Program-made: the position numbers and the translations under genes
Shown here: in pieces, positions 34,804-44,001 of the stretch
Numbering within the stretch: the stretch's first letter is position 1
Layout: each line of letters opens with the position of its first letter
Origin: Glutamicibacter nicotianae
GTDB lineage: Bacteria > Actinomycetota > Actinomycetes > Actinomycetales > Micrococcaceae
Reading direction: 5' to 3'
NCBI RefSeq assembly: GCF_006539525.1
Contig: NZ_BJNE01000001.1
Span: 434,001 to 498,000 of the forward strand
DNA length: 64,000 nucleotides
Notes under the pieces: generated by a model
Seen by the model: only the letters and a program-made list of their open reading frames with translations
Database searches by the model: none
Told to the model about the DNA's origin: nothing

Positions 34804-35582
34804 CGCGCAAGCCTGCTAAACGGTGGCTCGGATTCATCCAGGAACACGCCACTATTTACGACGATGACCTGATCCCCGGGTCGAAAATACTCGCCATCGG
34901 CGATGCGCCTCAATCCCATGTGAATCTTTCCCATCCGGAAGAAGTGTTCTACGAGTATCTCGCACGCATAGCTAATCATCTGAAGGTCTTGCGCCCAGAA
35001 AAGCGCCTATTGAAGATGCTTCATCTAGGTGCAGGTGCATTGACCTTGGCCCGTTGGGCGAGTGTCGTTTACCCATCGAGTACCCACGTGGCTGTAGACA
35101 TTGAGCGCGAACTTCTTGATTTCGTTCTCACGCATCTTCCTTTGCCGGATGACTGCCACTTGTCACCGATTGTCGCCGATGCGAGGAGTGTACTTGCCGA
35201 ACAACTGGCCGGTGAGAAGTTTGACGTCATCGTCTTGGATATTTTCTCTGGCCCGGAAGCACCAGAACACCTGACTACGGCGGACTATTACGCGGAACTC
35301 AAGAACTCTTTGGCCAATGATGGATTGCTCTTCGTGAATATCGGCGATGATCCACCCTTGAATTTCACTTGCACCCAAGTCGAGGCGGCAAACTCCAGCT
35401 TTGAGTTCGTGATGTTGAGTTCAAGTCCGGAAATGTTTACCAAGCGCTTCCCCGGGAACTTGATTCTCACAGCGTCGCGCCAACACTTCACCGAAGACCA
35501 AATACTCCAGTGCCAGGCAGCGGGACCGTACCCGTCAGAAGTTCGCCATTCGATGGATCTAGATGGGTTCTGCAAACCATAG
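34800..35582 (+). CDS. Spermidine-synthase-like SAM-dependent enzyme
   Basis: 260-residue Rossmann-fold protein of the spermidine synthase/methyltransferase group. KMLHLGAGALTLARW is the nucleotide-binding glycine loop, AVDIERELLD the acidic ribose-binding end, and DVIVLDIFSGPEAPEHLTTADYY the catalytic-region equivalent. Standard aminopropyltransferases have a GGGDG loop and a Tyr-Asp active site that are altered here, so polyamine synthesis is not assured; a methyltransferase is possible. Start and the upstream stop share ATGA, so the two genes are translationally coupled. Its 3' end overlaps rsmD by 24 bases on the opposite strand. Confidence 0.82.
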   Translation: MTRKPAKRWLGFIQEHATIYDDDLIPGSKILAIGDAPQSHVNLSHPEEVFYEYLARIANHLKVLRPEKRLLKMLHLGAGALTLARWASVVYPSSTHVAVDIERELLDFVLTHLPLPDDCHLSPIVADARSVLAEQLAGEKFDVIVLDIFSGPEAPEHLTTADYYAELKNSLANDGLLFVNIGDDPPLNFTCTQVEAANSSFEFVMLSSSPEMFTKRFPGNLILTASRQHFTEDQILQCQAAGPYPSEVRHSMDLDGFCKP

Positions 35583-36143
35583 GTGCGTTTCGCCGTACTT
35601 CTTGTCTGCGAACTTCTCCATGGTGCTTGGCCATGTAGGTTCCGGTGAGCGTCCGGAACGCTCCACAATGACTGTGGCATCCTCAGCCAGGATTCTGGAT
35701 ATTTTCTCGAGGGTGACAGCCAGTTCTTCTTCAGTCAGCGGGTAGGGAGGATCCAGCAAGACAATGTCAAAGGTCTTGCTGGGTAGGCCCGAAATTGCGT
35801 TGTAATAGCCGTCTAGGACACTATCAACAGTTCCCCGCTGTACCGTCACCGTATTGGCCATCAACACCTTGTTCACCAGTGACGCGTTTTGCTGGCAAAC
35901 AGAAACCGCTTTAGGGGCTTTTTCTACCAGAACAACCTGCCGCGCACCGCGACTGGCCGTCTCGACTCCCAGCGACCCCGAACCTGCGAAGAGATCTAGC
36001 ACTCGGGCGCCGGCAAGAATATCCCAGCTATCCAAGCGGGAGAAGAGGGCCTCCTTGACACGATCCGTTGTCGGGCGCGTTGCGTCGCCTGGTACGGACT
36101 TCAGTGGATGCCCACCGGCAGCTCCAGCGATAATACGGCTCAT
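35559..36143 (-). CDS. rsmD: 16S rRNA (guanine-966-N2)-methyltransferase
   Basis: 194-residue SAM-dependent methyltransferase that modifies a guanine of 16S rRNA in the small subunit. MSRIIAGAAGG opens the protein; RPTTDRVKEALFSRL, VLDLFAGSGSLGVE and the catalytic DIVLLDPPYPL follow. Length and motif order match RsmD. It follows recG by 19 bases, so it is probably cotranscribed with recG and the DAK2 gene. Confidence 0.95.
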   Translation of the reverse strand: MSRIIAGAAGGHPLKSVPGDATRPTTDRVKEALFSRLDSWDILAGARVLDLFAGSGSLGVETASRGARQVVLVEKAPKAVSVCQQNASLVNKVLMANTVTVQRGTVDSVLDGYYNAISGLPSKTFDIVLLDPPYPLTEEELAVTLEKISRILAEDATVIVERSGRSPEPTWPSTMEKFADKKYGETHLWFAEPI

Positions 36144-36162
36144 TGCCTAGCAATACCTTCAA

Positions 36163-38349
36163 TCAGTTCTTATTCAAAAATTCTCTAGTGGACTCATCAA
36201 GCCAATTCCCGACTGCGCTCAGAAGCCCTTGGTAGTTGCTTCCCCAGTTGGCATCGGCAAGAAGCCTGCCCACATCGGTTCTCGCCTGCTCAATGAGCGA
36301 GCGATCCTTGATGATGCTCAGTTCCCGTAACGTCGACCGGCTGCCTGATTGCTGAACACCCAAGATATTTCCTTCCTTGCGTTCAGCCAAGTCTGCCTCG
36401 GCTAGCTCAAAACCGTCGATGGTTGACTCGATGGTCTTCAAGCGTCCAACCGACGGATGATCCGCGTCCAGCCATGTTGTCATGAGGCACGTACCAGGCA
36501 GTCCGCCACGGCCTACTCGACCGCGCAGCTGATGGAGCTGCGAGATGCCGAAGCGCTCAGCATCTATGATCACCATCAAGGTCGCATTATGGACGTCAAC
36601 TCCAACCTCAATGACGGTCGTGGAAATCAGCACGTCAATTTCACCACGGGCAAAGGAATCCATGGTTGCCTGCTTGTCTGCCGCATCTAATTGCGAGTGC
36701 AACGCCTCGGTGCGTATCCCAGCGAATTCAGGCATCCCACCAAGCATTTCTTGCATGGATTCTACGCTCATGGGTTGACCGGATGAATCTTCATAGGACG
36801 CCAGCAGAACGCCTTGTTCAGCCGCTGTGTCCGAAATTCTTGGGCACACGACATATACTTGGTGGCCCTTCTCCACTTCTTCAACAATTCTGGTGAATAG
36901 CCTGTCGCGGAAACCGGTCAGCTGCATTGGCACGATATGCGTGTGGATCGGGGCGCGGCCGGCGGGCAAGCGTTTAATTGTGGAGGTGTCCAAATCGCCG
37001 AATACGGTCATGGCGACGGTTCTCGGTATCGGAGTAGCAGTCATGACCAGGGTATGAGGAACCGAGTCGACTGCTTTAGACCTCAAGGCGTCGCGCTGCT
37101 CAACACCAAATCGATGTTGTTCGTCCACGACGACGAGGCCGAGATCTGCAAACTGCACATGGTCGCTCAAGAGGGCATGCGTTCCAATAATCAGTCCAGT
37201 CTCACCGCTGGCAATACCCAGCAATGCTTCACGGCGATGGGCACTTTTTGCCGACCCGGTTAGAAGCTCGACGCCTGTTCCTTCGCCTTCGCCGAAAAGC
37301 CCAGGTTCAGCGAGCTTGCCAAGCATCTTCTTGATCGAGGCGTAGTGTTGTGCGGCCAGGACTTCTGTTGGCGCTAGGAGTGCAGCTTGTCCGCCGGCAT
37401 CAATCACCTGCAAGATGGCTCGTAGCGCGACAACCGTCTTGCCGGAGCCGACTTCGCCCTGCAACAAGCGATGCATTGGATGCGCCTGCTCCAGGTCCTT
37501 GGAAATTTGTTCACCGACGACCAGCTGGTCTTCGGTCAAGCTAAACGGCAGCTGGGCATCGAATTTGTCAGCTAAGCGGCCCGGCACCGGTGGGCGAGCA
37601 ATTGCTTTCTGCGCGCCCAGCTGGCGCCCGCGTTCGCCTAACGCCAACTGCAGCATAAATGCTTCTTCAAAGGCAAAGCGCTGTCGAGCGACGTAGGCGT
37701 GCTTGATTTCCTTGGGGAAATGGCGATCCAAGAACGCTTGATGGCGTTGTGGATAATGATGCGTGCGAAGAAGTTCCCTTGGAAGAAACTCAGGAAGCTT
37801 CTGATCTGTGAAGTGCTCCAGCAACAGCCCCATCAGATCCCGGATGCGCTTGTTGGGCATCTTTGCCGAAGCAGGATAGATCGGAATTGGACGCGGATCT
37901 GCCTGGGATGCCTCATCCAGGATCGCATACTCAGGCTGGCTCAACTGCAGGTGGTCCTGGTACCAACCGACCTTGCCGCTGAACATCGCGATAGTTCCAA
38001 TGTGCAGATCTGTGCGTGCTTGATAGCCATTGAAGAAGGTCATCTTCAGCTCTTGGCCGCCTGAGCTTAGCTCATCGCTGACGGTCACTTCAAAAATGAA
38101 ACCGCGCCGCGAGTGCATCTGCCGCTGGCTGACGTTGACAACTTGGGCGACAACTGTAACGTGCTCATCGAAGGGAAGCTCTGAAATTGGGGTGAGCTCA
38201 CCTACCTCAACGTACCGACGCGGAAAATGCCATAAGAGCTCCCCCACCGTCATATAGCCGAATGCCTTTTCCAGCGCGGTGGAGTTCTTCTTTCCCAGGA
38301 ATGCTGAGAGCTCTGCACTCTCAAACGAAGTAAGCGTTGTTTCAGCCAT
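36163..38349 (-). CDS. recG: ATP-dependent DNA helicase RecG
   Basis: 728-residue branch-migrating helicase that reverses stalled forks and processes Holliday junctions. An N-terminal wedge/OB domain (GELTPISELPF, DHLQLSQPEY) precedes the helicase core with LLQGEVGSGKTVVALRA, VVVDEQHRFGVEQR, MTATPIPRT and QLRGRVGRGG; the C-terminal part carries the usual EGNILGVQQSG segment. The ATG at 38349 overlaps the DAK2 stop by eight bases and suits translational coupling; a GTG at 38373 would add eight residues. Confidence 0.97.
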   Translation of the reverse strand: MAETTLTSFESAELSAFLGKKNSTALEKAFGYMTVGELLWHFPRRYVEVGELTPISELPFDEHVTVVAQVVNVSQRQMHSRRGFIFEVTVSDELSSGGQELKMTFFNGYQARTDLHIGTIAMFSGKVGWYQDHLQLSQPEYAILDEASQADPRPIPIYPASAKMPNKRIRDLMGLLLEHFTDQKLPEFLPRELLRTHHYPQRHQAFLDRHFPKEIKHAYVARQRFAFEEAFMLQLALGERGRQLGAQKAIARPPVPGRLADKFDAQLPFSLTEDQLVVGEQISKDLEQAHPMHRLLQGEVGSGKTVVALRAILQVIDAGGQAALLAPTEVLAAQHYASIKKMLGKLAEPGLFGEGEGTGVELLTGSAKSAHRREALLGIASGETGLIIGTHALLSDHVQFADLGLVVVDEQHRFGVEQRDALRSKAVDSVPHTLVMTATPIPRTVAMTVFGDLDTSTIKRLPAGRAPIHTHIVPMQLTGFRDRLFTRIVEEVEKGHQVYVVCPRISDTAAEQGVLLASYEDSSGQPMSVESMQEMLGGMPEFAGIRTEALHSQLDAADKQATMDSFARGEIDVLISTTVIEVGVDVHNATLMVIIDAERFGISQLHQLRGRVGRGGLPGTCLMTTWLDADHPSVGRLKTIESTIDGFELAEADLAERKEGNILGVQQSGSRSTLRELSIIKDRSLIEQARTDVGRLLADANWGSNYQGLLSAVGNWLDESTREFLNKN

Positions 38350-39310
38350 CGTGGGTGCACAGATCAGTGACACTGATATTCACCGGGTCACCGTGTTTTC
38401 TTATGAGTTCCAGTGCCGGTTCGGCATCAGGAACGTGGACGTGAACGCGCCATCTGTAGGTGTCTTCCTCCAACTGATTAACTGGCGACATGATCACTGA
38501 ATTGCCCATTGAATCCAATTGTCCGCGCAGAGTAGCGGCACCCAAGGCATCCAGAGCTACGGTGCACATCACTTCTACACCAGTCTCATTGTCCTTGTTC
38601 AGGTGAATATGGGGATCTTGAACCTGATAGCCATGGAAATTCTCGTATGAATCGAAATCAGTGGCGTCGCTTCGAATGGCAGCGCAGAGTTCATCGATGA
38701 TGATCAGCATGCCCACTGCACCAGCATCTACCACACCAGCTTCCACGAGGGACGGGAGCTCCGTTTCAGTTCCCTTCACTGCCAATCGAGCCGCTTGGCT
38801 CATCTGGGTCAAGACCGAATCCAAAGCTGCGCGGCTTTCCAAATCGCTCTTCAGATGTGCAAGAGTCGAGCCTGCGGCCAACGCGATGGCATTGATCACC
38901 GAAAGCATGGTGCCCTCGACCGGTTCGCTCAACGCTGACCAGGAGCGCACCTTCGCACGTTCAAGTCCCAGCGCCAAAAGTGGCGCTGTAAGCCGTTCGC
39001 ATCCGTTCCATGGTTCACTCAGTCCGCTGAGGAAAACAGCCAACAGGGTTCCGGAATTGCCGCGCGCCGATTCCATGGAAGCGCGCGCGGCAACTTCCAA
39101 GAAGCCACCGATGTCGTCGCTTTCCAACTTGCTCACCGCATCATGACCGGCCCGCGCAGTCAGATACAGATTGCTGCCTGTGTCGCCATCAGCAACAGGG
39201 AATACATTGATAGCGTTCAGCCGGTCGGAGTGGTTCCCGAGACTCTTGACGCTCCGTGCTAGCCATTCCCTGATGGCACGCACTGAGGTATCGAGTTTTT
39301 GGGGAGTCAT
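38342..39310 (-). CDS. DAK2 domain protein (DhaL/FakA-like), short form
   Basis: 322-residue protein. Residues about 1-200 are a DhaL-type ATP-binding domain with NVFPVADGDTGSNLYLTARAG, SARGNSGT and VVDAGAVG. Residues about 235-322 match the middle domain seen in fatty-acid kinase subunit FakA (GVEVMCTVALDALGAATLRG, GNSVIMSP, WRVHVHV). The C-terminal domain of full-length FakA/YloV, which is normally around 550 residues, is missing. It may phosphorylate FakB-bound fatty acids, but no FakB/DegV gene lies in the window. AAGGA precedes the ATG. Confidence 0.88.
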   Translation of the reverse strand: MTPQKLDTSVRAIREWLARSVKSLGNHSDRLNAINVFPVADGDTGSNLYLTARAGHDAVSKLESDDIGGFLEVAARASMESARGNSGTLLAVFLSGLSEPWNGCERLTAPLLALGLERAKVRSWSALSEPVEGTMLSVINAIALAAGSTLAHLKSDLESRAALDSVLTQMSQAARLAVKGTETELPSLVEAGVVDAGAVGMLIIIDELCAAIRSDATDFDSYENFHGYQVQDPHIHLNKDNETGVEVMCTVALDALGAATLRGQLDSMGNSVIMSPVNQLEEDTYRWRVHVHVPDAEPALELIRKHGDPVNISVTDLCTHDG

Positions 39311-39333
39311 GGAAAGTCGGTCCTTCGGTGGAA

Positions 39334-40377
39334 TTAGCGAGACAAGTCAGTAGTTTCTACGAACTCTGCCATCTTGTCTTCTTGCAGTGCTTGGCCAAAC
39401 TTCTCGATCACGTCCATGTCAGGAATGACAATGGACTGGCCGTCGGCGGAACGTCCCGGGCCCTTGTTTGGAAGCGTGAAGAATTCCATGTCGCTTGGAC
39501 GCAAGTCCAGCATGGACGAGGCATAGGAAGCAACCTTGGCAGCGTCCAGTGTTTCGTCAACTGCGATGAACGGGGCGATTTGGGAAACGACTTCGGAAAC
39601 CTTGCCGGGGTTGGTCAGGGTTTCCTTGGACATCAACTGTCCCAGCAACGCCTTGACGAAAAGCTGCTGATTCTTGACGCGCTCGTAATCGCTTCCAGGG
39701 AAGGACTTGCGTTCGCGGACGAATGCCAGTGCTTGTTCACCATTCAGTGTCTGCACGCCTTCTGGGAAGTACATGCCATTAACAATGGACTGCTTGAAGG
39801 CACGAGGGTTATTGACGGTCACTCCCCCGACAGCATCTGTCAGTCCCTTGAATCCTTCAAAATCGATGGACGCCACGTGATTAATGCGAACTCCAAAGAG
39901 ACCTTCGAGGGTCTCAACGGCCTTCGGCACTCCACCGCTAGCGAATGCACGGTTGATTTTTGCCGTGCCTACGCCCGGAATATCAAGCCAGGTGTCACGC
40001 ATGACTGAGGTGACAAACACGTTTTTGCGGTCTGCAGGGATGTGAACCAGCATCATGGTGTCCGAGCGACCGCCATTGGGCAAGGTACCGAATTCCTCGC
40101 TGTCCTCATCCGTGTCACGCGTTGCTCGAGTATCACTGCCAAGCAGCAAGATGTTCACCGCGTCCTTGGACTCTTCCTTGACTTCAGGACGAGTTTCTTC
40201 CGCAGGGAAAGCGTTGGTAATCGTCTGGCTTTCGGAATCGAAAGTTCGGCCAAGGTTCCAGAGGTATCCGCCGGCGACGAGTCCAGCGACAACCACAAGG
40301 GCAAGCACACTCAAGACGATGGCTCGACCCGTACGCTTCTTCTTACGCGGTCGCACTGGATGCTCTTCAAATGACAT
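39334..40377 (-). CDS. LytR-CpsA-Psr (LCP) family protein, second copy
   Basis: 347-residue membrane-anchored wall-polymer ligase. A basic N-terminus (RPRKKKRTGR) precedes one membrane segment near residues 19-42, then the LCP domain: NILLLGSDTRATRD, GRSDTMMLVHIPADR, SVMRDTWLDIPGVGTAKINRA and FVRERKSFPGSDYERVKNQQ. It is clearly paralogous to the 30866-31927 protein but lies about 8 kb away, upstream of the DAK2-recG genes with only 23 bases between. The GAAAGG site is well placed. Which polymer each LCP protein attaches cannot be told from sequence. Confidence 0.92.
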   Translation of the reverse strand: MSFEEHPVRPRKKKRTGRAIVLSVLALVVVAGLVAGGYLWNLGRTFDSESQTITNAFPAEETRPEVKEESKDAVNILLLGSDTRATRDTDEDSEEFGTLPNGGRSDTMMLVHIPADRKNVFVTSVMRDTWLDIPGVGTAKINRAFASGGVPKAVETLEGLFGVRINHVASIDFEGFKGLTDAVGGVTVNNPRAFKQSIVNGMYFPEGVQTLNGEQALAFVRERKSFPGSDYERVKNQQLFVKALLGQLMSKETLTNPGKVSEVVSQIAPFIAVDETLDAAKVASYASSMLDLRPSDMEFFTLPNKGPGRSADGQSIVIPDMDVIEKFGQALQEDKMAEFVETTDLSR

Positions 40378-40443
40378 TTGCTACCTTTCACAGTTTCAAC
40401 TCTGTACATCTTATCTTTCAGACTGCCCATGTAGGCTTATAAC

Positions 40444-40968
40444 GTGTCTAAAATCAGTTCGAAAGCCCGAACGTCACCAAAACTTAACCGAAAACTTGTC
40501 CAAAGTTCGGCCTTGGTGATGAGCGGTGCTCTATTGCTTCCGGTACTTGCAGGTTGTACTTCAGTTGCTTCCGTGGATGCTGCCCCAGACGCAGCCAACC
40601 CGCTATGCGCGGAAATGATGGTTGTCCTGCCCGAAGCCATCGATGATGCGGAACGCCGTACCACGACGTCCCAATCAACAGCAGCCTGGGGCGAACCGTC
40701 CAAAGTTGTCCTGCGTTGCGGTGTAGAAGTCCCCGGGCCGACCACAGATCCTTGCGTATCAGTGAATGATGTTGATTGGGTAGCGCATGAGGACGAAGCA
40801 ACAAGCATCTGGACCCTGACCACATATGGCCGGACCCCGGCAACCGAAGTTATCCTCGACCCTAACGTGATCCCGTCGAGCACAGTTCTGGCGACACTTT
40901 CAGATGCTGCGCAGAAGATCCCAGCTTCCAAGAAGTGCGTCAGCGTTGACAAGTCAGTGAGCTTGTAA
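40444..40968 (+). CDS. DUF3515 family putative lipoprotein
   Basis: 174-residue predicted lipoprotein of an actinobacterial family with no known function. A basic N-terminal stretch, a hydrophobic core and LPVLAGC give a plausible lipobox with cysteine near residue 38. The exported part has four cysteines (LCAEMM, LRCGV, DPCVSV, KKCVSV) that could form disulfides. The start is GTG with AGG upstream. In actinobacteria this family sits near ddl and thiL, as here near ddl; it is divergent from the LCP gene and converges on ddl. Confidence 0.88.
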   Translation: MSKISSKARTSPKLNRKLVQSSALVMSGALLLPVLAGCTSVASVDAAPDAANPLCAEMMVVLPEAIDDAERRTTTSQSTAAWGEPSKVVLRCGVEVPGPTTDPCVSVNDVDWVAHEDEATSIWTLTTYGRTPATEVILDPNVIPSSTVLATLSDAAQKIPASKKCVSVDKSVSL

Positions 40969-40986
40969 GCAACCCTTCGACAAAAG

Positions 40987-41022
40987 CTTTGGGGTGTGTT
41001 GAATTTTCAACACACCCCAAAG
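40987..41022. terminator. Bidirectional 17-bp stem-loop terminator
   Basis: Exact inverted repeat CTTTGGGGTGTGTTGAA (40987-41003) with its complement at 41006-41022, between the convergent DUF3515 and ddl genes. Confidence 0.85.
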
Positions 41023-41042
41023 TCTCACCAATGTTCCTTGGC

Positions 41043-42155
41043 CTAGCGCAAACCGATGTTCCGCGCGGTCGCCAGGGCAATCAGCTCATCAATGAGTTCA
41101 CGGTATTCAATTCCAGTCTTCGCCCACATTTGCGGATACATGCTGGACGGCGTAAAGCCGGGCATGGTGTTGATTTCATTGATGATCCACTCACCTTCGG
41201 GAGTGTAAAAGAAATCAACTCGGGATAGGCCTTCTGCGTCGATGGCGTCAAAGGCCTTGACTGCCAGCTCGCGAATTTCGATCGTGGCTTCGTCGCTCAA
41301 GTTTGCTGGGCAGCTGAGCTCAGCTGCGGCTCCATCAACGTACTTGGCTTCGAAATCATAGAAGGTGTGCTGGTTGTCCGCCACCGCAATTTCTCCTGGC
41401 AATGAAGCACGCGAGGGTCCGCTGCCGCGGCCTTCAAGAACTCCGCATTCAATTTCCCGCCCAACGATCCCCTGCTCGATGATCACCTTGGGATCTTCAG
41501 CCCGTGCGATTTCAATAGCAGCACGCAACCCGGACCGATCATCAACCTTCGTGATGCCTACCGAAGACCCTGCGCGGGCCGGCTTAACGAACAACGGGTA
41601 CTGCAGGTTTTCGCAACGCTTCATGGCAGCTTCGCTATCGCGCAGCCACTGCTTGTTGGTGATGACTTCGTACGGGCCCACCTTGAAGCCGGCCCCCTCG
41701 AAAACCACCTTCATGTAGTGCTTGTCCATGCCCATGGCGCTGGCTGCGATACCGGAGCCAACATAGGACACACCTGCCATTTCAAGCATGCCCTGGATTG
41801 ACCCGTCTTCACCGAATGGACCATGAAGCAACGGGAAGACCACGTCGATCTCGCCCAGGTCCGCCACAGCGGAATCCGAGTAGGAAAGCAATGATGTCTT
41901 CTGCGCATCGGTAGACAGGTGCACCGGATGATCCACCGAGGAAATCTCCGGCAGCTTGCCGGTGTTCAGAGCCCAGCCTTCCGGATCTTCATCCAGCAGG
42001 GTCCAGCCTCCGTCGCGGGTGATCCCCACCGGAACGATTTCAAAGCGTTCACGGTCGATAGCGTGCATGACTCCGGCAGCAGTCACGCAAGAAACGGAGT
42101 GTTCTGAGGATCGGCCGCCGAAGAGTAAGAGGACGCGTAGTTTGCGTTCAGTCAT
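41043..42155 (-). CDS. ddl: D-alanine--D-alanine ligase
   Basis: 370-residue ATP-grasp enzyme making D-Ala-D-Ala for peptidoglycan stem peptides. LLFGGRSSEHSVSC opens the N-terminal domain; HGPFGEDGSIQG, YVGSG, FVKPARAGSSVGI, and RVDFFYTPEGEWIINEINTMPGFT mark substrate, ATP and metal sites. A Phe/Tyr-type substrate pocket cannot be judged reliably here, but the terminal layout is ordinary Ddl. Its ATG shares one base with the gpsA stop, so the genes are coupled. Confidence 0.97.
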   Translation of the reverse strand: MTERKLRVLLLFGGRSSEHSVSCVTAAGVMHAIDRERFEIVPVGITRDGGWTLLDEDPEGWALNTGKLPEISSVDHPVHLSTDAQKTSLLSYSDSAVADLGEIDVVFPLLHGPFGEDGSIQGMLEMAGVSYVGSGIAASAMGMDKHYMKVVFEGAGFKVGPYEVITNKQWLRDSEAAMKRCENLQYPLFVKPARAGSSVGITKVDDRSGLRAAIEIARAEDPKVIIEQGIVGREIECGVLEGRGSGPSRASLPGEIAVADNQHTFYDFEAKYVDGAAAELSCPANLSDEATIEIRELAVKAFDAIDAEGLSRVDFFYTPEGEWIINEINTMPGFTPSSMYPQMWAKTGIEYRELIDELIALATARNIGLR

Positions 42156-43189
42156 TAGTGACGTTCTCCTTCGGATTTCAATTCACGCGACAACAGGCGT
42201 GCGGCCATGTTCTCAACGCTCAAGGTGCCTTCCAGGACCATCACCACTGCTTCGGTAATCGGCATTTCCACGTTATGGGCACGTGAAAGGTCGAATACGG
42301 CACGTGCTGATTTGATGCCTTCCGCGGTCTGCGACATGCGGTCATTGACCTCTTCCAAGAAGAGCCCCTGGCCGAGCAGACGTCCGGCGGTGTTGTTGCG
42401 CGAGAGCGAGGAAGAACAGGTAGCGACAAGGTCGCCCAAACCCGAAAGGCCGGCCAAGGTATCCAAGCGGCCGCCCAGGGCGAGGACCAAGCGAGTGGTC
42501 TCGGCCAAACCGCGAGTGATCACGGTGGACTTGGTATTGTCGCCCATCCCCATGCCGTCGCACATGCCCACGGCAAGCGCGATGATGTTCTTGACGATAC
42601 CGCCAAGCTCCACGCCCAGTACATCATCATTCGTGTAAGGACGGAAGTACGGAGCTGAGCACAGTTCAGCGATCCACTGCGCGATATCGGAATCTGTACA
42701 GGCAACAACAGAGGCGGTGGGCTGCTCGCGCGCAATCTCCATGGCCAGGTTCGGCCCGGACAGCACGGCAATCTGCTCAGCTGGCAGCCCGGTCACTTCA
42801 GCGATCACCTGGCTCATGCGCAGGTCGGTTCCGCGTTCAAGGCCCTTCATCAGGGAAAGCAGCACGGCGTCTGGTTCAAAGAATTCCTTGAATTTCGCCA
42901 ATTCCTGGCGCAAGGACTGCGACGGAATTGCCAAGACCACAAGGTCGGCACCGGTTAGCACGGTCTGCGGATCCGAAGACGCCGCCACGTTGGCAGGAAG
43001 CTTGGTTTCGCGCAGGTAGCGTGAATTGGTATGGCGTTCGTTGATTTCATTGGCTGCGTCTTCGCGACGTGCCCAAATCTGAACCGCGATTCCCTTGTCT
43101 GCAACTGAATCGGCAAGCACCTTGGCGAAGGTGGTCCCCCAGCTGCCAGCGCCCATGACGGCGATTTTGCGTGGTAGCGGCTTAGTCAA
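42155..43189 (-). CDS. gpsA: NAD(P)-dependent glycerol-3-phosphate dehydrogenase
   Basis: 344-residue cytoplasmic enzyme reducing dihydroxyacetone phosphate to sn-glycerol-3-phosphate. The dinucleotide loop is GAGSWGTTFA; the catalytic lysine region is GIVKNIIALAVGMCDG, with SGLGDLVATC later. The start is TTG, with GAGGA about seven bases upstream. Besides phospholipids (plsC is the next upstream gene), its product would feed TagD for CDP-glycerol in the envelope-polymer locus. Confidence 0.96.
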   Translation of the reverse strand: MTKPLPRKIAVMGAGSWGTTFAKVLADSVADKGIAVQIWARREDAANEINERHTNSRYLRETKLPANVAASSDPQTVLTGADLVVLAIPSQSLRQELAKFKEFFEPDAVLLSLMKGLERGTDLRMSQVIAEVTGLPAEQIAVLSGPNLAMEIAREQPTASVVACTDSDIAQWIAELCSAPYFRPYTNDDVLGVELGGIVKNIIALAVGMCDGMGMGDNTKSTVITRGLAETTRLVLALGGRLDTLAGLSGLGDLVATCSSSLSRNNTAGRLLGQGLFLEEVNDRMSQTAEGIKSARAVFDLSRAHNVEMPITEAVVMVLEGTLSVENMAARLLSRELKSEGERH

Positions 43190-43222
43190 AGTCAGTCCTC
43201 TGGAAGGTGATGATGAAAGTAA

Positions 43223-43987
43223 TTAATTTTCCGGGGTATCGAAATTGCGTCCAGTCTTCGACTGGCCGTGCTTGCTGGGATCCCAACGCACAGCCGGTGC
43301 TTCTTCTTGGCGCAGTTCTGCGGTCAGTGCAGTGATTCCGTCCATGATCCGATCTGTGGCTTCCTGTAGCACTGCACGAGTGCGCGGGCCTCCACGCAGA
43401 TCGTCGAGATCCACTGGCTGGCCGACGGACACGGTGACGTGCTTCCGCGGGAACAGGTACATCTTCTTGGAATAGCGAGGCAGCAGTTCCTGGTCGCCCC
43501 AGTGAGCCATCGGCACCACTGGTGCACCGGTTTGCAAGGCCAACCGTGCGGCGCCAGTCCGTCCAACCATTGGCCACAAATTGGGGTCGCGGGTCAGTGT
43601 GCCCTCCGGGTAAATGACAATGACACCGCCGGCATCCAGCACTTTCTTGGCCGCGGCCAACGATTCGCCGGCGTTGGATGCGCTGCGTGAGACCGGTACC
43701 TGGCCGGTCTCGCGCAGCAACCAGCCAAGCACTGGAATCTTGAACAAGGACTCCTTGGCCAGCCAGCGTGGCAGCCGGCCATTGCTGTAGATAGCGTGGC
43801 CGACAACCAGCGGATCAATTTCGGTGAGGTGATTGGGGCAGAGGATGTACCCGCCCTGCGGAAGCGTCTCGAAACCCTTCCACGTCTTGCCAATCAAAGC
43901 GTTCATGGAAGTACGGACAACGCCCGCCAATACTGAGAAAACCCGCTTGGTCCTCGCAGATTCACCAGGGGCCAGAATCTTTACCAC
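43223..43987 (-). CDS. plsC: 1-acyl-sn-glycerol-3-phosphate acyltransferase
   Basis: 254-residue membrane-associated acyltransferase that makes phosphatidic acid from lysophosphatidic acid. Conserved boxes are visible: NHLTEIDP (His-x4-Asp), VPVSRSAS, YPEGTLTRD and VVPMAHWG. The long open frame starting at 44236 overlaps murA in a non-coding register, so the GTG at 43987 is chosen, with AGGGG nine bases upstream and 14 bases after the murA stop. The order murA-plsC-gpsA-ddl mixes peptidoglycan and phospholipid precursor steps in one run. Confidence 0.93.
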   Translation of the reverse strand: MVKILAPGESARTKRVFSVLAGVVRTSMNALIGKTWKGFETLPQGGYILCPNHLTEIDPLVVGHAIYSNGRLPRWLAKESLFKIPVLGWLLRETGQVPVSRSASNAGESLAAAKKVLDAGGVIVIYPEGTLTRDPNLWPMVGRTGAARLALQTGAPVVPMAHWGDQELLPRYSKKMYLFPRKHVTVSVGQPVDLDDLRGGPRTRAVLQEATDRIMDGITALTAELRQEEAPAVRWDPSKHGQSKTGRNFDTPEN

Positions 43988-44001
43988 GAATCTGATCCCC
44001 T

